From positions 1 through 34,495 of the forward strand of contig JAJPJE010000102.1 in NCBI GenBank assembly GCA_021324365.1: a stretch of 34,495 bases of DNA, read 5' to 3'. The stretch comes from Terriglobia bacterium (GTDB lineage Bacteria; Acidobacteriota; Terriglobia; Terriglobales; Acidobacteriaceae). A program made the translations under genes and the position numbers. Each line of letters begins with the position of its first letter. The stretch's first letter is position 1. The notes beneath the pieces are model-generated. The model ran no database searches and was not told the DNA's origin. It worked only from the letters and a program-made list of their open reading frames with translations. Positions 1-8,531 of this stretch are shown here, piece by piece.

Positions 1-336
1 ACCAAGAAAGGACGCGCCGAGTTAGAAGCGTTAAAGCTGGATGTTTGGGCAAGCCGGCGGCGGCAAGAGTTGCTGCGCATGCTCGATCAGGTCGATGCTT
101 CGCTGAAGCAGTTCGACGAGGCAGTGAACGAGCAAGCCGCCCAGAGCAGCGAAGCCACGTTGCTGATGACGCATCCGGGAGTGGGTCCGGTCACGTCTGT
201 GGGGTTTGTGCTGATGGTCGGCCCGGTAACTCGGTTCCAGCGCAGCAAGCAAGTGGTGAGCTATCTGGGACTGAATCCGCGCGAGCACTCTTCGGGCGGG
301 AAACAGAAACCCAAAACTCATCGCGCGCCCGAGTAA
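1..336 (+). pseudogene. IS110-family transposase, C-terminal remnant
   Basis: The reading frame is open from the first base, so the 5' part lies outside the window. The visible ~110 residues match the C-terminal transposase_20 region of IS110/IS1111 elements: a helical stretch, then THPGVGPVTSVGF (helix-hairpin-helix-like), then YLGLNPREHSSGGK. In intact members this is followed by a G-x-I-x-K-x-GN-x-x-LR segment of tens of residues. Here the frame instead ends in KPKTHRAPE and a stop, so the gene looks truncated or frameshifted just after the GGK motif. No terminal inverted repeat was recognised downstream. IS110 elements often lack clear ones. The family call is firm; the pseudogene status is inferred from the missing end. 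Confidence 0.75.
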
Positions 337-379
337 CAAGCCGCTTGTGTGCCGGCCTGCTGAAACAGACTGTTGCTCG

Positions 380-1522
380 TTAATCTTTCAATATCTGTCG
401 CGCGATCACCATGCGCTGAATTTCGCTTGTCCCTTCGCCAATGGTGCATAGCTTCACGTCACGATAGAACTTCTCGGCCGGATAATCTTTGATAAAGCCA
501 TAGCCGCCGTGAATCTGCACGCCTTCATTGGCGCATTTCACCGCCACTTCGCTGGTGTAAAGCTTTGCCATTGAGGATTCCAGCGTGGTCTTCATGCCCT
601 CATCTTTCATCCACGCCGCCCGCATCGTAAGCAGTCGAGCCGCATCGATTTCCGTAGCCATATCCGCCAGTTTCCACTGGATTGCCTGGAATTCGCTGAT
701 GGCCTTCCCGAACTGCCGCCGCTGTTTCGAGTAGTTCAGCGCCGCCTCGTAGGCGCCCTGCGCCATTCCCAGGCCGAGCGCGGCAATGGAAATGCGCCCG
801 CCGTCGAGAATGCGCATCGCATCGATGAAGCCGTCACCCTCTTTGCCGACCAGGTTTTCCAGCGGAATTTCGCAGTCTTCGAACACGAGTTCAGCCGTGT
901 CACTGGCGCGCAGTCCTAGCTTGTTCTCTTTCTTACCTGCCTTGAATCCCTTGGTACCTTTTTCGACGATGAACGCCGATAGTCCATGCGTGTGCGCCGT
1001 CTTGTCCGTCACGGCGATCACCACCACGACGTCCGCATAGTGCCCGTTCGTGCAGAACGTCTTTGTTCCATTCAGAATCCACTTGTTGCCTTTGCGCACG
1101 GCCGAACAGCGCGCGCCGCCCGCATCGGAACCTGAACCCGGTTCCGTGAGTCCCCAGGCCCCGATGAACTCGCCACTCGCCAGCTTCGGGATGTACTTGC
1201 GCTTCTGCTCCTCGCTTCCGGCCACGAAGATGTGGTTCGAGCACAGGGAAGTATGGGCCGCCACGATGATCCCCACCGACCCGTCGACCCGTGAAAGCTC
1301 CTCAATCGCCAGCACATACTCGATATAACCCATCCCGGCGCCGCCATATTCAATCGGGAAGATGATCCCCGTTAAGCCCAATTGCCCGAGTTGCTTGATC
1401 GTCTCGCACGGGAAATGGGACTCCTCGTCCCACTTCATCACGTTCGGCAGAATCTCGCGCGTGGCGAAATCGCGTATGGTTTTGCGCAAATGCTGCTGCT
1501 CGTCAGAAAGCTGGAAGTCCAA
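380..1522 (-). CDS. Acyl-CoA dehydrogenase (short/medium-chain type)
   Basis: A 380-residue FAD enzyme that would oxidise an acyl-CoA to the trans-2-enoyl-CoA and pass electrons to an electron-transfer flavoprotein, in the cytoplasm. The length is typical of the family. The N-terminal helical domain leads to the flavin/substrate segment [14 protein letters not shown]. The C-terminal helical domain carries [18 protein letters not shown] and ends in [18 protein letters not shown], where Glu363 is in the position of the catalytic base of short- and medium-chain enzymes. The start is TTG at 1522, preceded by AGGGGA seven bases upstream; no ATG fits better. It is the last gene of the minus-strand group and ends 40 bp from the IS110 remnant. 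The chain-length preference cannot be read from sequence; butyryl-CoA-like is a reasonable guess. Confidence 0.93.
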   Translation of the reverse strand: MDFQLSDEQQHLRKTIRDFATREILPNVMKWDEESHFPCETIKQLGQLGLTGIIFPIEYGGAGMGYIEYVLAIEELSRVDGSVGIIVAAHTSLCSNHIFVAGSEEQKRKYIPKLASGEFIGAWGLTEPGSGSDAGGARCSAVRKGNKWILNGTKTFCTNGHYADVVVVIAVTDKTAHTHGLSAFIVEKGTKGFKAGKKENKLGLRASDTAELVFEDCEIPLENLVGKEGDGFIDAMRILDGGRISIAALGLGMAQGAYEAALNYSKQRRQFGKAISEFQAIQWKLADMATEIDAARLLTMRAAWMKDEGMKTTLESSMAKLYTSEVAVKCANEGVQIHGGYGFIKDYPAEKFYRDVKLCTIGEGTSEIQRMVIARQILKD

Positions 1523-1664
1523 TGCTTTGTCCCCTTTACGCGGAAAAACTAGTCCACATCCCCCACCAGTACGGAACCGCTATGTATAACATAAACTTTC
1601 AGGCTCGGAAAGGCAGGCTTATAGCACGATGGGAGCGGGATTTCGGTAATCCGCTGCTGGGAGT

Positions 1665-1679
1665 GCCGGTTTCTCCGGC
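1665..1679 (-). other. Small hairpin between selW-like gene and acyl-CoA dehydrogenase
   Basis: GCCGG and CCGGC form a perfect 5-bp stem around a 5-base loop, about 40 bp past the stop of the SelW-like gene. No T-run follows on the minus strand, so it is not a convincing intrinsic terminator. Its role is unknown. Confidence 0.3.
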
Positions 1680-1719
1680 GCGTTGGGTGTAAGCGGGAGG
1701 CTGCGGCTGTACCCTTGTC

Positions 1720-1956
1720 TTAAGTCGCAGTTGCGAGCTGCCGCAATTTGGCAATCAGTTCCGCGGATGTGGGCATGCGACCACTCTGGGATTTCGAGTA
1801 CACCGTCTTGCCGTCCGCGATCACGTTCAACGATCCCGGCATTCCCATCCGTATCCGTACCGGGAGCCTCAGTTCGCGTTCGATGTCCTGTTTCAGGCTC
1901 ACGGCCTGTTCTTTGATGTCGTGTCAGTAAAAGCAACGCTTGATCTCGATATTCAT
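1720..1956 (-). CDS. SelW-like selenoprotein (Rdx family), UGA at codon 11
   Basis: Reading from ATG at 1956 gives MNIEIKRCFY, then in-frame TGA (1924-1926), then an open frame to TAA at 1720: 78 residues if TGA encodes selenocysteine. Cys8-Phe-Tyr-Sec11 is the CxxU redox motif at the N-terminal beta-alpha junction of the SelW/SelT/SelH (Rdx) family. The rest fits the fold, with a helix (QAVSLKQDIERELRL), the GSLNVIADGKTVYSK strand pair, GRMPTSAEL and a last helix. Family members without selenium have Cys in this place. AAGGG lies eight bases before the ATG. The gene follows threonine aldolase by 83 bp on the same strand. Rdx proteins are thought to be thioredoxin-fold oxidoreductases; the substrate is unknown. 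Automated calling would give only a 60-residue fragment from GTG at 1902. Decoding needs selA, selB, selC and selD elsewhere in the genome. Confidence 0.85.
1894..1908 (-). promoter_or_regulatory. Putative bacterial SECIS hairpin
   Basis: On the minus strand, CAGGC-CGTGA-GCCTG forms a perfect 5-bp stem with a five-base loop containing GU. It starts 16 bases after the UGA, and the loop G is about 22 bases after it. Bacterial SECIS elements sit inside the coding region just downstream of UGA and have a short stem with a G/GU in the apical loop, which SelB recognises. The geometry fits. No folding energy was computed. Confidence 0.65.
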
Positions 1957-2039
1957 GTTTTGCCCTTGAAGTTGTTGTCTCGGGTGTCCCACTCATGCGA
2001 AGCAGCGAGTAGGAATTGCTAACGTCTAATGACCAACCA

Positions 2040-3122
2040 CTAATCATTAACTACTTGCTTCACCGCTTCCAGCGCTCTTTCACAAGCCTCGCGATTCACA
2101 TCCATGTGCGTCACGAAGCGTACTCGTTGTGTATCGGCGGTCCCGGCGAGCAGATTCTTTTCCGCGAGCTTGTGTGTGAACTCGCTCGCGCTCATGCCAG
2201 TGCCGCTGACATCGAAGATCACAATGTTGGTCTGCACGCGCGCCGGATCGATGTCGATTCCCGGTAGTCCCGCCAAGCCCTTCGCAAGAAATTTTGCGTT
2301 AGCATGATCTTCATGCAGGCGCGCCGGCATCTTCTCGAGGGCAATCAACCCCGCAGCCGCAAGGATTCCTGCCTGCCGCATACCGCCGCCGAGCGCCTTG
2401 CGGACGGAGCGTGCCTGCTCGATGAAAGTCTTGTTACCCACGAGCAGAGATCCCACCGGTGCACCCAATCCTTTAGACAGGCAGAACATGACTGAATCAA
2501 ACTTCCGCGTAATTTCTGCCACGGGTTTGCCCAGCGCCACTGCCGCATTGAAAATTCGAGCGCCATCAAGATGTACTGGCAGTCCCGCTTCATGCGCACG
2601 GTCGCAGATGTCATCAGCGATCTTCTGCGGATATACCGTGCCACCCGCCATATTGTGTGTGTTTTCCAGTTCTACAAGCCCGGTTTGCTGCCGGTAATAG
2701 ATCCGCGCAGAGATCTGTTTGCGAACCATCTCCCATGTCAGGATGCCATCTTCCGAATAGATCGGCCGCACCGTACATCCGGAAAACCACGCCAACATGG
2801 CCATTTCCCAGTTGAAGATGTGACCGCGTTCTTCGCAAATGATCTCCTGTCCCGGCTTGGTGTGCAGCTTGATCGCGATCTGATTGCCCATCGTCCCCGT
2901 CGGTACGAAGATCGCGGCCTCCCGTCCGAAGATTTCGGCAGCGCGCTGCTCGAGCCGGTTGATAGTAGGATCCTCGCCGTAAACATCGTCGCCGACCTCG
3001 GCCTCTGCCATCGCAATGCGCATCTCCGGCGTGGGCTTAGTCACGGTATCGGAGCGCAGATCGACAATCGTGGGACGAGAGGTTTGGAGTTCGTCGGCGG
3101 CGTGGGTGGCAGGTGACGACAT
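2040..3122 (-). CDS. ltaE: Low-specificity L-threonine aldolase
   Basis: A 360-residue PLP enzyme of fold type I that would cleave L-threonine or L-allo-threonine to glycine and acetaldehyde in the cytoplasm. Recognisable family segments in order: [15 protein letters not shown] near the N-terminus, [51 protein letters not shown] (Asp186, Arg189) and [14 protein letters not shown], in which Lys217 is the PLP-binding lysine. ATG at 3122 gives the family length, though with a 14-residue N-terminal leader before the conserved region and no good ribosome site. The SelW-like gene lies 83 bp downstream on the same strand and may be co-transcribed; no functional tie is known. Confidence 0.93.
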   Translation of the reverse strand: MSSPATHAADELQTSRPTIVDLRSDTVTKPTPEMRIAMAEAEVGDDVYGEDPTINRLEQRAAEIFGREAAIFVPTGTMGNQIAIKLHTKPGQEIICEERGHIFNWEMAMLAWFSGCTVRPIYSEDGILTWEMVRKQISARIYYRQQTGLVELENTHNMAGGTVYPQKIADDICDRAHEAGLPVHLDGARIFNAAVALGKPVAEITRKFDSVMFCLSKGLGAPVGSLLVGNKTFIEQARSVRKALGGGMRQAGILAAAGLIALEKMPARLHEDHANAKFLAKGLAGLPGIDIDPARVQTNIVIFDVSGTGMSASEFTHKLAEKNLLAGTADTQRVRFVTHMDVNREACERALEAVKQVVND

Positions 3123-3346
3123 GGAACAAGTCTAATCCATCGCGGAGTTCAGATTGAAGGTTTGCGTGGCGCAGCCGCCCTTGGCTGTGCTTCCGAAAAG
3201 AAGACGAGTCGCAAAGACTTTGCTTCCGCAACCATACGCGATGCATCGGGGCAACTTGGCTAGGCGGACCAGGGAATGCACCAACGAGAGTTGGGTAGCG
3301 GCAGTCAGGCGATCTACAATCCTGCATTCTTTGTTTTTAACTGCTT

Positions 3347-3351
3347 AGGAG
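3347..3351 (+). promoter_or_regulatory. Ribosome binding site deciding a TTG start
   Basis: AGGAG lies five bases before TTG at 3357. It selects that codon over the ATG at 3276, which would add 27 residues with no family resemblance. Confidence 0.65.
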
Positions 3352-3356
3352 AACTC

Positions 3357-4814
3357 TTGGCATACATTCAGTTTCTCGGCGCGGCAGGGACGGTCACAGG
3401 ATCGAAGCATCTGATTAACACCAACGATGATGGGAGTAGCCATGGCGGGTTCCAGGTGTTGATCGACTGCGGTCTGTTTCAAGGACAGAAAGAGTGGCGC
3501 GAACGGAACTGGCAGGAGCCGCCACTTCCAGCGCAAGACATCGATGCGGTGATCCTGACTCATGCTCATCTCGATCATTGCGGATGGATTCCACGTCTGG
3601 TGAAGGAAGGTTACGTCGGTCCGATCTACGCGACGCAGGCAACAATTGATTTATGCGGGATACTGCTCCCTGATTCCGGTCATCTGCAGGAAGAGGATGC
3701 GGCGTTCCACAACAAGAAGAAAACGTCGAAGCACGAGCCGGCTTTGCCGCTTTATACGTTTGAAGAGGCGCAGGCGTGTCTGTCGCAGTTTGTCGCGGTG
3801 GATTTCGAGCAGAGTAAGCAGTTGCGGCCCGACTTCTCGTTTCGCTTTGTTCGTGCCGCACACATCATCGGGTCATCCATGGTCGAAGTGAATATCAAGG
3901 GTTCAGGAAAACAGCAGAAGCTGCTGTTCACGGGAGATATTGGCCGCGTTCGCGATTCGCAAATCGCTCCGGGGCGCGTAGCGCACTATGGGCCTGTGGA
4001 AGGCGAATCAGCTGACCTGTTGGTGATGGAATCAACATATGGAAATCGGTTGCATCCGAAAGACGATCCGCGCCCCGAACTGGCGCAACTGATTCGCAAT
4101 ACCGTAAAACGCGGCGGCAGCATCGTGGTTCCCGCCTTCGCCGTCGAACGCACGCAGAAGTTCCTATTCATGCTTAAGGAACTGATGGAGGCTGGAGAAA
4201 TTCCGCGCCTCCCTGTTTTCGCGGACAGTCCTATGGCGATCGAAGCGGTAAAGATCTACCTGAAGCACAGCGAAGAATTCACAGAAGAAGCAAAAGCACT
4301 CATTGCTAGGTACGGCTCACCTCTCGAGTGGCAGGGATTCACGTTTGCGAAGACACAGGAGGAGTCGAAACGGATCAACGATAGCAAGTTCCCCTGCATT
4401 ATTGTTTCGTCCAGTGGAATGGTAACGGGCGGTCGCATCCAGCACCATCTGCTGCAGCGCCTGCCGGACCCGCGCAACCTTATCCTGTTTATCGGCTTTC
4501 AGGCACCTGGCACGCGTGGTGCAACTATCAAGGCTGGTTCGACAGAAGTGAAGATCTTTGGCGAGATTGTTCCCATTCGAGCTCAAGTCGCCGCACTCGA
4601 GCAGTTTAGCGATCACGCCGACACCCCGGAGCTTCTCGAGTGGCTCGGAACGTTCACGGCACCGCCACGGATCACGTATCTGGTACATGGCGAACCGGAT
4701 TCAGCGGAGCAGTTGAGACAGGCGATCACGCGCGAGTTGAGATGGAAAGTAAACATCGCGGAGTGGAAAGAGAGAGTCAGCTTGAACGGTCTGGCAGCGG
4801 CGATATCTCGGTAA
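3357..4814 (+). CDS. MBL-fold/beta-CASP metallo-ribonuclease-like protein
   Basis: Taking the TTG start gives 485 residues beginning MAYIQFLGAAGTVTGSKHL, the usual beginning of bacterial CPSF73/Ysh1-like proteins. Visible motifs: the zinc motif THAHLDHCG (His69-x-His71-x-Asp73-His74), LLFTGDIGR, ESTYGNRLH, the beta-CASP segment PAFAVERTQ, SSSGMVTGGRIQHHL and the late histidine motif SDHADTPELLEWL followed by YLVHGEP. Members of this family are RNA endo- or exonucleases of the cytoplasm. No KH or other RNA-binding extension is present. The gene is divergent from threonine aldolase across 234 bp and convergent with the protease gene. The family is sure; the actual RNA substrate is unknown. Confidence 0.92.
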   Translation: MAYIQFLGAAGTVTGSKHLINTNDDGSSHGGFQVLIDCGLFQGQKEWRERNWQEPPLPAQDIDAVILTHAHLDHCGWIPRLVKEGYVGPIYATQATIDLCGILLPDSGHLQEEDAAFHNKKKTSKHEPALPLYTFEEAQACLSQFVAVDFEQSKQLRPDFSFRFVRAAHIIGSSMVEVNIKGSGKQQKLLFTGDIGRVRDSQIAPGRVAHYGPVEGESADLLVMESTYGNRLHPKDDPRPELAQLIRNTVKRGGSIVVPAFAVERTQKFLFMLKELMEAGEIPRLPVFADSPMAIEAVKIYLKHSEEFTEEAKALIARYGSPLEWQGFTFAKTQEESKRINDSKFPCIIVSSSGMVTGGRIQHHLLQRLPDPRNLILFIGFQAPGTRGATIKAGSTEVKIFGEIVPIRAQVAALEQFSDHADTPELLEWLGTFTAPPRITYLVHGEPDSAEQLRQAITRELRWKVNIAEWKERVSLNGLAAAISR

Positions 4815-4955
4815 TTAGGCATTCCGGCCCTTCCCAGCAGAAGTAAAGAACCGGCCACCCTGACCGAGTCTCACCCGAGAGTCTCAGCGAGATAAACATC
4901 GCCTGACACCCGGAGGTCTTAGGTTGCCTTCACCGGTTTGTAAGCCGACACCGCG

Positions 4956-6344
4956 TTATTCGTTCTTCGCCACCGGCGGGCTTGCCTCTGTCACATTCTG
5001 GTTGTCGGTCACACCATACTTCGGCTCCGATAACGATTGCAGGTTCTCGGCCTTCCACCGCATGGCGGCATAAATGCGGTTTCGTCCGCTGGGATGATCG
5101 TAAAAAACGAATTCCTCGATCGGCTCAGGACTCATCTTCCGGTACTCGCCGAGGTGTATCGCTGCACGAGCAAAGCCATCAGGCTGACGGCTGGCATTCA
5201 AGCCGTACATGTCCGCTTCGGCCTCTGCTGTGCGCGTCCAAGTGTTGAAGACTGGCGTGCTGATGAATCCGAATATAGAGATAATGAGGATCGCGAGGGG
5301 AAGCACGGCGAGATCGCCAACGCCGCGAATTTGCCATTTCTCACCCCAGCGTTTCAGACTCCATTGCAACGACCAGAACAGCAGGGCGAAGAAGATCACA
5401 TAAACCACGGAGAAGAACAGGATGTCCTTGTAGATGTGATTCAGGACATAGTGTCCCATCTCATGGCCCATGACGGCTTGGATCTCCTCGGGCGAAGCGC
5501 GCCGCAGCAGGTTGTCGTTCAACGTGATGCGCATCGTCCTGCCGAATCCGCTGACATTGGCGCTCATGCGGGTGGTCTGTTTCGATGCATCGATCGTCCA
5601 TACATCCCGCGCCGGAATGCCGTTAGCGTGCGCCATTGCGAGGATAGGGGCGGTAATCTTTGGATCATCGAGTCGCTTCGGGGTGTTGAAGATAGGCTGA
5701 ATGAAGATCGGGCCGATGAGGACAAGGAAGATCGTAAAGATAACGGAGACACCCGCGCCCCAAATCCACCAGGTTCTCGGGAGTGAGCGCACTATCCGGA
5801 ACAAGAGCATCATGGCGAGTGCGCCCAGTATCAGGCCGAGGAGCAATCCCTTGAACTGATCGCCCATCCAACCGCCGAAGGTTTGCGTCGCCAAGCCATA
5901 TTTCTTTTCGCGGATGAAGCCCTCGTAGACGGTGAGAGGAAACACCAGAATGCTCGTCAGGATTAGATACTCCGCCCAGTAGATCGCTGTCTATAACGGC
6001 TTGAACCGCGTGATGCGTTCGGCCAGATTTCGCATGCTTGCGGACCATTTCAGATTTAGCAGAAGAAGCGCGACAATGGCTCCGTAAAGAAAGTCCCAGA
6101 GGGTAAGCCAGTAGCTGCCCTCGAAATAAGCGTCGGAGCGTGCGCGCGCAGAGGAGGGTATCTCGGCGAGATAGGCATCTGTTGCGATCACGGCGTCAAA
6201 GTGTGCGGAGGGTTGTGCTGCGACGGGCACTGGAATCGAGTCCGGCATACGTGTGTCGGCCGTCGTCTGTTGCCCAAAACCGGCGGAACACGCGAGGAAG
6301 ATTACGAATGCCACCGGCGCAAGAGTGAGTCGTAGTCGCGACAT
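4956..6344 (-). pseudogene. M48 Ste24-type membrane zinc protease with in-frame TAG
   Basis: Two adjacent minus-strand frames (6344-5991 and 5945-4956) are in the same phase and are separated only by TAG at 5991-5993. Read through, they make one 462-codon protein. It has a signal-like N-terminus, then the M48_N membrane region (WLTLWDFLYGAIVALLLL; ITRFKPL-stop-TAIYWAEYL), several membrane segments, HEMGHYVLNH (HExxH at about 294-298) and the third zinc ligand in EAEADMYGL. Ste24/HtpX-like enzymes cleave membrane proteins or prenyl-type substrates. The TAG replaces codon 118 and is one C-to-T change from CAG (Gln). The second part has only a GTG at 5945 without a ribosome site, so independent translation seems unlikely. 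It is either a recent nonsense mutation or a sequence error. Confidence 0.8.
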
Positions 6345-6411
6345 GAAGTGAACCTTTCTTGACGGGAGATCCTGGGCTGCGAGTATATACGCACGGTGAA
6401 AAGCGGTTGTT

Positions 6412-6430
6412 CCGAAAAGGGCTTTTTCGG
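6412..6430 (-). terminator. Possible terminator after trpD
   Basis: CCGAAAA and TTTTCGG form a 7-bp stem around a five-base loop, about 50 bp past the trpD stop. The U-run after it on the minus strand is poor, so the call is weak. Confidence 0.3.
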
Positions 6431-6478
6431 ATTAGTTCGGGTGTGTTCCAAAAGAGGGAAAGGCCCGGGCACAGTTTC

Positions 6479-7534
6479 TTAAGATCCCGCTGATTTAGTG
6501 AACTCGATGAGCCGATCTAGCTTTGCCTGTGCGGCTCCGGAATCGATCGAATCCGCTGCAATGGGGAGGGCTTCAAGGATGGTATCGGCCCGTCCTGCGG
6601 CAACCAGGGCGGCTGCGGCATTCAGGAGAACCACATCGCGCTTAGGTGATTTCTCGCCCGACAAGATGGCACTGATGATCGCCGCATTTTCGTTGGCATC
6701 ACCGCCGAGTATCGATTCCATTGGCGCGCGTTTCACCCCGAACAGCTCGGGCATCACTTCATATTTTCGGACTGCGCCATCGCGAACCTCGGCAACTTTC
6801 GTGACTCCCGTAATAGTGATCTCATCGAGCCCGTCCAATCCGTGAACTACCAACGCGCGTCGAAGCTCGAGCAGTCGAAGCGCCTCCGCGACTTTATCAA
6901 CAAGTTCGCTGGAGTAGACACCCACAACCTGTGCCGACGCGTGGGCGGGGTTCGTCAGAGGGCCCAGGAGGTTGAACACGGTGCGTAAGCGCAACTCGCG
7001 TCGGGCAGGCTGGACGTATTTCATCGCCGAGTGCATGGAGGGCGCGAAGAGGAACGCAATGCCGACGCGATCGAGACACGCGGCAACCTGCTCCGGAAGG
7101 AGATTGATCCGGATGCCTAGCGCTTCGACGACATCCGCCGAGCCGCATTTCGAAGTCACACTGCGATTGCCGTGCTTGGCAACACGAACGCCGGCACCAG
7201 CTACGGTCAGCGCAGTGGCGGTGGAAATATTGAACGTGCCGCTGGCATCACCGCCGGTGCCACAGGTGTCGACCAGTGCGTCGCGCTCCGTATCGCTAAC
7301 GTCGAGTGCGGAATTTCGTGCCAATTGAATCGGTGTTGCCGCTGCGCGGATGGCTTCGGCAAATCCAACAATTTCTTCAACCGTTTCGCCCTTCATATGT
7401 AAGGCGACAAGCAGCGCGGCGATCTGGGCGTCGGTAGCGCCCCCGCTGAGGATTTCACTCATGACGCTGCGAGCCTCGTCTCGGCTGAGTGAGTGGCGAT
7501 GGTTAGCGACCTGATGGAGGGCTTCGACGATCAC
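6479..7534 (-). CDS. trpD: Anthranilate phosphoribosyltransferase
   Basis: The cytoplasmic enzyme joins anthranilate and PRPP in tryptophan synthesis. From GTG at 7534 it has 351 residues, the normal length. Motifs: the helical N-terminal domain with [20 protein letters not shown] and MKGETVEEI, the glycine-rich PRPP loop DTCGTGGD (91-96), [36 protein letters not shown] (Lys120-Arg124), and [11 protein letters not shown]. The frame stays open upstream to 8152, but that stretch runs antiparallel inside neighbouring sequence, has no trpD similarity and overlaps the MOSC gene. GTG 7534 aligns with usual TrpD starts, though no clear ribosome site precedes it. No other trp biosynthesis gene is near, so the pathway genes seem to be dispersed. 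The start is the uncertain part. Confidence 0.92.
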   Translation of the reverse strand: MIVEALHQVANHRHSLSRDEARSVMSEILSGGATDAQIAALLVALHMKGETVEEIVGFAEAIRAAATPIQLARNSALDVSDTERDALVDTCGTGGDASGTFNISTATALTVAGAGVRVAKHGNRSVTSKCGSADVVEALGIRINLLPEQVAACLDRVGIAFLFAPSMHSAMKYVQPARRELRLRTVFNLLGPLTNPAHASAQVVGVYSSELVDKVAEALRLLELRRALVVHGLDGLDEITITGVTKVAEVRDGAVRKYEVMPELFGVKRAPMESILGGDANENAAIISAILSGEKSPKRDVVLLNAAAALVAAGRADTILEALPIAADSIDSGAAQAKLDRLIEFTKSAGS

Positions 7535-7731
7535 GGAATCAATGGTAATCGGGGAATTTGTAATGCGGTAATTGAAAAATTCTCGCCCTTGGTTGAAGCG
7601 CAAGGAACGCAAACGGTCGTAGTATGGTAGGGCTTTCTGGGACCTCGCATTCGCCCTCGATCGGTAAGACAGTTTCTCGCCGCGCTCGGAACCCGCAGCC
7701 AGAATTGGATCGCGCTCGCATGAGAGCAGAC

Positions 7732-8391
7732 TCAGCGAGCGATGAGTTGGGCTGCGAACTTCTCGCGAAAGCGCTCGCGCCACTTGGGTGATAAGCTCGG
7801 GCTTGCCAGGGCCCGCTCCAATAGTTCTTGAGGAACGGATTTCGCGGTCATCATGTGATTTGCTTCCGCGATGGTGATCTGATCGGTGCCAATCGGATTC
7901 ACACGGATGTCGTCTCCTGCCTGGAGTTCGCCCTCTTCTGTTACGGAGAAGTAAAAGCCGGAGCGGCCGCTTTCCAGGAATTCCGTGATGATCCGATTTG
8001 TTCCGAACTTGATCCCGAGCTTGAAACACGGAGTACGGGGCTGCGTGACGGTGAACCTTGCCGAACCGATACAAACTTGATCTCCGATGTGGAGCGTATC
8101 TTCGGCCAATCCTTCCACCGTGAGATTTTCCCCGAAGGCGCCCCATTGCCAAGGAAAGTGGGGATAGCGCTCACGCCAGAAGTCATAGTGCTCGACCGGG
8201 TACGCATAAACGGCTCTATTCACACCGCCGTGAACGTTAAGGTCGGCCTGGCGGTCGCCTTCCAAGTTGAGCTTCGCCAGGCGCACGGGTCCACTTACCG
8301 GGTCTTTGAAAATGGCGGTGCTCACGGTGTCGCCCTCGTACAGTACCAACCTTGGCCTACCGACATTTACCGAAATTAGTCTCATCTTCAT
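7732..8391 (-). CDS. MOSC domain protein, YiiM-like
   Basis: 219 residues. It begins with [11 protein letters not shown] and carries [21 protein letters not shown], the [13 protein letters not shown] segment and [15 protein letters not shown], where Cys122 is the conserved MOSC cysteine. These features match the YiiM type of MOSC proteins, which bind molybdenum cofactor and in E. coli reduce N-hydroxylated compounds. The C-terminal helical segment (after SVPQEL) is also YiiM-like. It has no signal peptide, so it is cytoplasmic. It lies upstream of trpD on the same strand with a 197-bp gap in which nothing was recognised, and it is divergent from sucC. The substrate cannot be told from sequence. 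Confidence 0.9.
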   Translation of the reverse strand: MKMRLISVNVGRPRLVLYEGDTVSTAIFKDPVSGPVRLAKLNLEGDRQADLNVHGGVNRAVYAYPVEHYDFWRERYPHFPWQWGAFGENLTVEGLAEDTLHIGDQVCIGSARFTVTQPRTPCFKLGIKFGTNRIITEFLESGRSGFYFSVTEEGELQAGDDIRVNPIGTDQITIAEANHMMTAKSVPQELLERALASPSLSPKWRERFREKFAAQLIAR

Positions 8392-8531
8392 TTACGGGTC
8401 TTCTTTGGATGGTCAAAGATGGCGCAAGGATGAATTTTCCGTATCCGATTGCCCGTGCTCCTGAGCGTCCTATACAATCACAGGTTTCCGTGTCGATAAG
8501 CGAAGTAGCTAGTAATCATCGGATTGAATTC

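Noticed and set aside
45-383. A 112-residue plus-strand ORF overlapping the IS110 frame
   Set aside because: It has unusual composition and no family resemblance. The frame with THPGVGPVTSVGF is the coding one. Its last residues might hold a frameshifted transposase tail, but the match is too weak.
1581-1593. TATGTATAACATA as an operator or -10 element for the acyl-CoA dehydrogenase gene
   Set aside because: Only four base pairs are symmetric and no -35 box at proper spacing was seen.
1720-1902. A 60-residue independent gene starting at GTG 1902
   Set aside because: It lacks the first strand and the CxxC/CxxU motif of the Rdx fold. The upstream sequence in the same frame supplies both if TGA is read as Sec, with a ribosome site before its ATG.
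2571-3116. A 181-residue plus-strand ORF
   Set aside because: It is fully antisense to threonine aldolase, which has clear family motifs.
4860-4890. Terminator between the two convergent genes at 4815-4955
   Set aside because: GAGTCTCAC and GAGTCTCAG are direct repeats and not an inverted stem, and no T-run follows.
5037-5786. A 249-residue plus-strand ORF
   Set aside because: It is antisense to the protease gene and has no recognisable motif; it mirrors the opposite-strand codon pattern.
5991-5993. TAG as pyrrolysine
   Set aside because: Pyrrolysine occurs mostly in methylamine methyltransferases of methanogens and a few bacteria. The change from CAG is minimal and nothing else supports recoding.
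6479-8152. A single 557-residue ORF containing trpD plus a long N-terminal part
   Set aside because: The part above 7534 has no trpD-like sequence, is rich in Arg and runs through the MOSC gene in another frame. A GTG at 7534 matches the usual TrpD start.
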